Below are positions 60,020 to 64,000 of a stretch of DNA of 64,000 bases, in pieces. The notes beneath the pieces are model-generated. The model was not told where the DNA came from. It searched no databases and worked only from the letters and a program-made list of their open reading frames with translations. The stretch spans positions 69,923 through 133,922 of the forward strand of contig JACPIF010000001.1 of assembly GCA_016188215.1 (NCBI GenBank), read 5' to 3'. Both the position numbers and the translations under genes were made by a program. This stretch comes from Candidatus Woesearchaeota archaeon. Lineage in GTDB: Archaea; Nanobdellota; Nanobdellia; Woesearchaeales; JACPIF01. Position 1 is the stretch's first letter, and the number at the start of each line of letters is the position of its first letter.

Positions 60020-61867
60020 CTAAACCCTCAGCTCAACCTGCTCTCCCCTTTTCAGGGCGCCTGCGAGCATGTTTCCTATCTTGTTCTTCTTCTTGATTTT
60101 TACAGTGCCTGAGGAGCCTGCCTTGACAGTCAATAAATACTCGCCGCCAACGTATACATGGATATCCTTGCCCTGCATGTTGTGGCCCAGGCTGAATTCC
60201 ATGCTCTTGTTGCTCTGCTGCATGTTGAACTTCACAGGCTGGCTTCCTTTCTCACCTGGCTGCCGGGGGGCATCCTCCAATGCACGGATATCAATTGACA
60301 TGCCGATGCTCTTCTCTATCTCACCGATGGTCTTGCCCTGCTTCCCTATAATCCGGGAGATGTCTTCCTCTGGAACATACACTATGCATTTATGATCACT
60401 AACAACTTCTACCTTTGTATCTCTCACCATTTTCCTGAACACGTCTTCAATAGCTCTTGATGCAAGCTGCCTGCTTGGAGTCAGGCTTGCATGAGCTGCT
60501 TTGACAGGTATAACAACTGTCTCTTCTCCATATGAATAGAGCTCGTATTCAATCTTTCCAGTCTCAAAATCAGTCACTACGACCACTGGCCTTGCAAGAT
60601 CTGCTTCAGTCATTCCAGTTGGAACTTTAACAGTCATCTCAAGGCTGAGAACCTTTCCTATAGCGCCTTTATTGATGAAAATGACTGTATCTATAACTTG
60701 AGGAATAACACCAAGCTCTATCCTACCGACAAAACGCTGAATAGCATCTATGGGATTAGTTGCGTGCACGACACCTGCAAGACCTATACCGGAAAGCCGC
60801 AAATCAGCAAAGAGCTTGAAGTCTGCTGTATTCCTCATTTCATCAAAAATAGTATAGTCTGGCCGTGATAACAGCAGTATGTCATGTATCTCCTGAGCAT
60901 CTCCATGAGATATTGCGTACTGCGTTATATTATCAGGCAGGATAAGGTCACGAGGGGCTTCTACTGTCTTAACTATTTTGCCAAGGCTTGCGTAGTGCTC
61001 AGCTAATGCCTGCGCCATCGTACTTTTGCCCATCCCCGGAGCCCCCGCTATCAGTATACCTTCTGCCTGCTGTTCTATTCTGGACCTCAGCTTCTCTGAA
61101 AGCTGGTAATCTTCCATTGAAAGCTTCTTTACCGGCCTTACCGCGGTAATCTCCCAACCGTCCGAAAATGGCGGTTTTGTGATAACAATCCTGTAAGGCC
61201 CGAGCTGCACGATGGTTGAGCCTGGCCTTTCTATCTCAATAAAGCCATCCTTGCGGATGCCTGCCTCTTCAATGATTTCAGTGCTGATTTCCTGGATTAA
61301 ATCTCTATCGAGTTCCTTATTGCCAACTGCTGTAAACTGCCAGTTTCCAGGGGTGCCTTTCTTGGCGTATGGCAGCACATTCTCGCGCAAATGGACTGAC
61401 ATTGTTGTCTCGTCAAAGTATTCTTCCAGCTTGAGGCGCTTGTGGAGCTGCTCTACTTTGAAGAATATGAAATCCATTCCCTTGGCTTCTGCTATCTTTG
61501 CCTGGATCTTGTCTGCTGTGAATAATGTGGCGCCTTCCTCAAATGCAAGGTCGCGTATTAATGCGTCTATCTCGCCTAGATTAGCATACTTGATTTCCCC
61601 TGCAGTAGGTTTCCTGCCCTTGAACTCAATCTTAATGTCATGCTTGTCAGCAACATGCCTGATTTTCCTTATCTCTTCCAGGCCGAGGTAGCCGATTGCC
61701 TTGTCCAGGTTTGCCTGGTGCTCAAGCTCCGAGATGACTGCCTCATGGATAATTATGGTTTCAGGCAAGAATTCCTGCTCTTCTATCTTCTGAGAGACAA
61801 GCCCTTCTATTATCACGGAAGTGTCCGGAACTAATTTCTCCATCTGTCTTGCTGTTTTCCTATTCAT
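60020..61867 (-). CDS. PIN-domain ATPase (PINA-type: PIN, VirB11/GspE-like ATPase, KH)
   Basis: 615 residues. An N-terminal PIN nuclease region (VPDTSVIIEGL, EIDALIRD, LFTADKIQAKIAE), a middle secretion-ATPase-like core with IAGAPGMGKSTMAQALAE (Walker A) and TIFDEMRNTADF (Walker B, Asp box), and a C-terminal KH-like region (DISRIIGKQGKTIGEIEKSI). This is the archaeal PINA layout, which can unwind Holliday junctions and bind RNA (family knowledge). The start is the ATG at 61867 with TATATTTATAA-like sequence about 30 bases upstream; the frame opening at 62002 overlaps the next gene. Confidence 0.88.
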   Translation of the reverse strand: MNRKTARQMEKLVPDTSVIIEGLVSQKIEEQEFLPETIIIHEAVISELEHQANLDKAIGYLGLEEIRKIRHVADKHDIKIEFKGRKPTAGEIKYANLGEIDALIRDLAFEEGATLFTADKIQAKIAEAKGMDFIFFKVEQLHKRLKLEEYFDETTMSVHLRENVLPYAKKGTPGNWQFTAVGNKELDRDLIQEISTEIIEEAGIRKDGFIEIERPGSTIVQLGPYRIVITKPPFSDGWEITAVRPVKKLSMEDYQLSEKLRSRIEQQAEGILIAGAPGMGKSTMAQALAEHYASLGKIVKTVEAPRDLILPDNITQYAISHGDAQEIHDILLLSRPDYTIFDEMRNTADFKLFADLRLSGIGLAGVVHATNPIDAIQRFVGRIELGVIPQVIDTVIFINKGAIGKVLSLEMTVKVPTGMTEADLARPVVVVTDFETGKIEYELYSYGEETVVIPVKAAHASLTPSRQLASRAIEDVFRKMVRDTKVEVVSDHKCIVYVPEEDISRIIGKQGKTIGEIEKSIGMSIDIRALEDAPRQPGEKGSQPVKFNMQQSNKSMEFSLGHNMQGKDIHVYVGGEYLLTVKAGSSGTVKIKKKNKIGNMLAGALKRGEQVELRV

Positions 61868-61925
61868 GCCATTATAGAACCCTGTTTCTTTTATAAATAT
61901 TGTTCTTGATAAAGTTATATCCTTT

Positions 61926-63899
61926 CTATAAGGAGTTGAAGCTGAGCAGTCTATTAAAGAACAGCAGTATCTTCTGCATAAAAGTGACATCAACCAGCTC
62001 AATGGCAGCGCTCTCTGAAGTGCTGTATTCCTTACCGCGAGAATCCTGGTAACCTATGCTTAGAGTGATTGTATTATTTCCCTCTTTCAAGTCCCTGCCC
62101 CTAACATTTATCCTGTATTGGACGGATCTGTCAAGGGGGCCAAGCTCTACTTTGCGGTGCATAGGGCCGTCTATGAGCAATTCTGCATTCTTTGGGTTGG
62201 ATGCAGAGCTCTTGTCAATGACAAAGACAAGCTCAAACTCATCTGCATAGCGCACTTGTTCAGGATATCTTAGATCCTTTATATCTATTCTTGGGAGATC
62301 AAGGACATTTACGGGAATAAGCACTGATTCAGAGCCGCCATTATAGGACAAGGTTACAGGGATCTGTTTGTTGCCAGGCGCAGCCTTGAAAGGGAATGCA
62401 ACATCCTGCTGCTGATTGATAGACAAGGCAACAGGCCTGCAATCCTGCTGCAGGCATGCCTTTGCATTTACGCTTGAGGTTCCCTTATTCCTGATGCTGC
62501 ACGCAACTTGAGCCTGCTCATCACTGTAAAATTCAGCTTTCTGGATTGAGCACTTGAAATCAAACTTTGTGGCATATACCTTAGCATCCTGCTGCTGCCG
62601 CGCCTGGATTATTGCCTCCATCTCCTCCCTGCTGTTGTATTGCCCTCTTCCAGAAGCCTCAAACATGCTTTTGCCACTCTCATTTTTTACAGTAGATACC
62701 CTGAAGGGAAATGTGTATATGTATTTCTCATCAAGTCCCGGAACCTGGACCAGCCAGAACAATGCACGCGTCTCCTTGGGCTTTAATACAACCTGCTGCC
62801 GCTGCTCTCCTATGGCCTTAACTTCAGCCGGCTTATCAAAGGCAAGCTCAGTTGAGATATAGTAATCCTCAAGATTCTGCACTTCAGCTATGATGATGTT
62901 GTAGCCATTAAAAGCAACATGATCTGTGAAAGGGTATGCCTTGATTGCAAGCTCTTCTGCAAATTCACTGCCTGCAGCTTTTGGAATCACCTTGAAGCTT
63001 ATCTTTTCAGTCTGGACATCAACATTAAAGCTGCGCCACTCATATTTTGAGGAAGTTGTTGAGGCATCTACGCTCTCCTTGAGCTTGATGTGCGAGCCGT
63101 CTACAAAACCTATTTCGCCATAAGTGACATCATATGGAACCCAGCCGTAGCCTGGGAAATAAAGCTCTGCCCATGCGTGCGGGCCCCAGTCATTAATATT
63201 GTTGTAGTTAGTGTATGCCTCCCCTGAGATGTACTTTGCAGGTATCCCTAAAGAGCGGGCCATGGCTATGAACAATGCTGTTAATTCATCGCATACGCCT
63301 TCTCTATTGGTTAACACCCAGGATGCTTTCTGGCTTACGTTTTCAGTTAATGTGTCAAGGGTGTAGTTTACATTGGTCTTTGTCCATGTTGCAAGCTTAT
63401 GCGCAACGCTGAACAGGTCATCATCTCCTTCAGCAAGCTGCGAAGCTAGTTTGATGATAGCCCTGTTGCCTGAGTCTATTATCTCACTCGGCTCAAGATA
63501 GGGCTTAATCTCTCCTGGCAAATCATCTGCGTCAATCGGAAAATAAACCTTGGACTTTACCTTCACCGGAATATTATCAATCCTGATTGTTGCGTCCACG
63601 CTGAAAGGCAATGTGCTTGTGCCTGGAGCATGCCATTCAAATGTTATGGCTTCACCGGTTATTGGTGCATTCGGTGTCGCCTTTATTGATTCAATATGCT
63701 GCTTATCACCTTCCTTTGGAAAGTAAAATAAGGTGGCCTTGACATAGTCTATCTCGCTCCTGGATGAAGAGCTTATCAGGCTGATGTTGGAGCTGGTCTG
63801 CACATCATAGGTTATTTCCTCGTTCTTGTAATAGAAGTTGTCTTCTGCTAATGCTATTGGGAGGATGAGCAATACTGCTAAAATCAAGCTAAAGCGCAT
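61926..63899 (-). CDS. Secreted transglutaminase-like protein
   Basis: 657 residues with a signal peptide (LILAVLLILPIALA). The transglutaminase core at about residues 190-260 has GVCDELTALFIAMARSLGIP (Cys), WGPHAWAELYFPGYGWVPYD (His, then Asp), the full Cys-His-Asp triad. Two or three Ig-like regions follow to the C-terminus, which is hydrophobic. Acts outside the cell, perhaps as a protease or crosslinker. TATA GCTTATATAG at about 63919-63929 on this strand, 26 bases from the ATG. Confidence 0.85.
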   Translation of the reverse strand: MRFSLILAVLLILPIALAEDNFYYKNEEITYDVQTSSNISLISSSSRSEIDYVKATLFYFPKEGDKQHIESIKATPNAPITGEAITFEWHAPGTSTLPFSVDATIRIDNIPVKVKSKVYFPIDADDLPGEIKPYLEPSEIIDSGNRAIIKLASQLAEGDDDLFSVAHKLATWTKTNVNYTLDTLTENVSQKASWVLTNREGVCDELTALFIAMARSLGIPAKYISGEAYTNYNNINDWGPHAWAELYFPGYGWVPYDVTYGEIGFVDGSHIKLKESVDASTTSSKYEWRSFNVDVQTEKISFKVIPKAAGSEFAEELAIKAYPFTDHVAFNGYNIIIAEVQNLEDYYISTELAFDKPAEVKAIGEQRQQVVLKPKETRALFWLVQVPGLDEKYIYTFPFRVSTVKNESGKSMFEASGRGQYNSREEMEAIIQARQQQDAKVYATKFDFKCSIQKAEFYSDEQAQVACSIRNKGTSSVNAKACLQQDCRPVALSINQQQDVAFPFKAAPGNKQIPVTLSYNGGSESVLIPVNVLDLPRIDIKDLRYPEQVRYADEFELVFVIDKSSASNPKNAELLIDGPMHRKVELGPLDRSVQYRINVRGRDLKEGNNTITLSIGYQDSRGKEYSTSESAAIELVDVTFMQKILLFFNRLLSFNSL

Positions 63900-63936
63900 A
63901 CTTTATGATTGACTAAGAGGCTATATAAGCCTTTTC

Positions 63937-64000
63937 TTACCTTAATTCTTTTTCTATTCTTCTAAAATATCTTTCCAAATCCTTATAGCCTCTTGACCTG
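63937..64000 (-). CDS. 3' end of an unknown gene running into the window edge
   Basis: The frame reads in from 64000 and stops with TAA at 63937-63939. The 20 visible residues are RSRGYKDLERYFRRIEKELR, basic and helical. It cannot be identified, and a chance frame is possible. Confidence 0.3.
   Translation of the reverse strand, partial: RSRGYKDLERYFRRIEKELR

Overview
The window is archaeal and most resembles a DPANN genome of the Woesearchaeota/Pacearchaeota kind (inference). Archaeal marks are the alpha-type r-protein operon carrying RNA polymerase D and N, Sec61 beta, alpha-NAC, Orc1/Cdc6, an archaeal SRP RNA and RNase P RNA, archaeal-type TrpRS, class III (pilin) signal peptides, and TATA boxes about 26-28 bp before many start codons, which suggests leaderless mRNAs. 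It also carries genes of bacterial type, namely gyrA and a bacterial-form LeuRS, a mixture seen in these lineages. No CRISPR array, transposase or integrated phage was seen.

Layout. 1-5.2 kb: end of pyrE, pyrF, small zinc ribbons, a lamin-tail surface protein, and scpB with an unknown partner. 5.3-9.9 kb: gyrA, an unknown reverse-strand gene and a THUMP RNA methylase. 10-14.3 kb: RNase P RNA, PC4-like protein, Sec61 beta, NUDIX, NAC, and a ParA/MinD operon. 14.3-19.7 kb: hairpin repeats, tRNA-His, a VapBC pair, then rps13-rps4-rps11-rpoD-tRNA-Leu-rpl18e-rpl13-rps9-rpoN. 19.7-27.3 kb: HAD phosphatase, SPOUT methylase, leuS, SRP RNA, a papain/transglutaminase-like miniprotein, a presenilin-type protease, an RNA-binding protein and trpS. 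27.5-30 kb: a small membrane protein, a glycosyltransferase and a geranylgeranyl reductase.

30.4-40.3 kb is a same-strand block of six unannotated surface or membrane proteins, including two paralogous Cys-rich domains and a possible Tat lipoprotein. It is followed by an intron-bearing tRNA-Trp, DUF192 and a coiled-coil wHTH protein. 42.2-52.1 kb is a cell-surface module: a roughly 1790-residue Asn/Thr-rich glycoprotein with a PGF-pre-PGF-like end, then a run of pilin-like genes with a likely major pilin first. 52.1-64 kb holds TatD, Sua5/YrdC, a 700-bp region with tiny SD-led ORFs and a possible origin element beside orc1/cdc6, an EamA half-transporter, serS with a one-base frameshift, a PIN/RHH toxin-antitoxin pair, a Gdt1-like transporter, a PIN-ATPase-KH protein and a secreted transglutaminase-like protein.

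The less expected signals are four copies of a multi-hairpin intergenic element; short palindromes, one of them inside the rps4 reading frame; two tRNAs that need introns at unusual positions; and a pair of 34-codon genes near the replication initiator. All names come from reading motifs by eye; no database search was possible.
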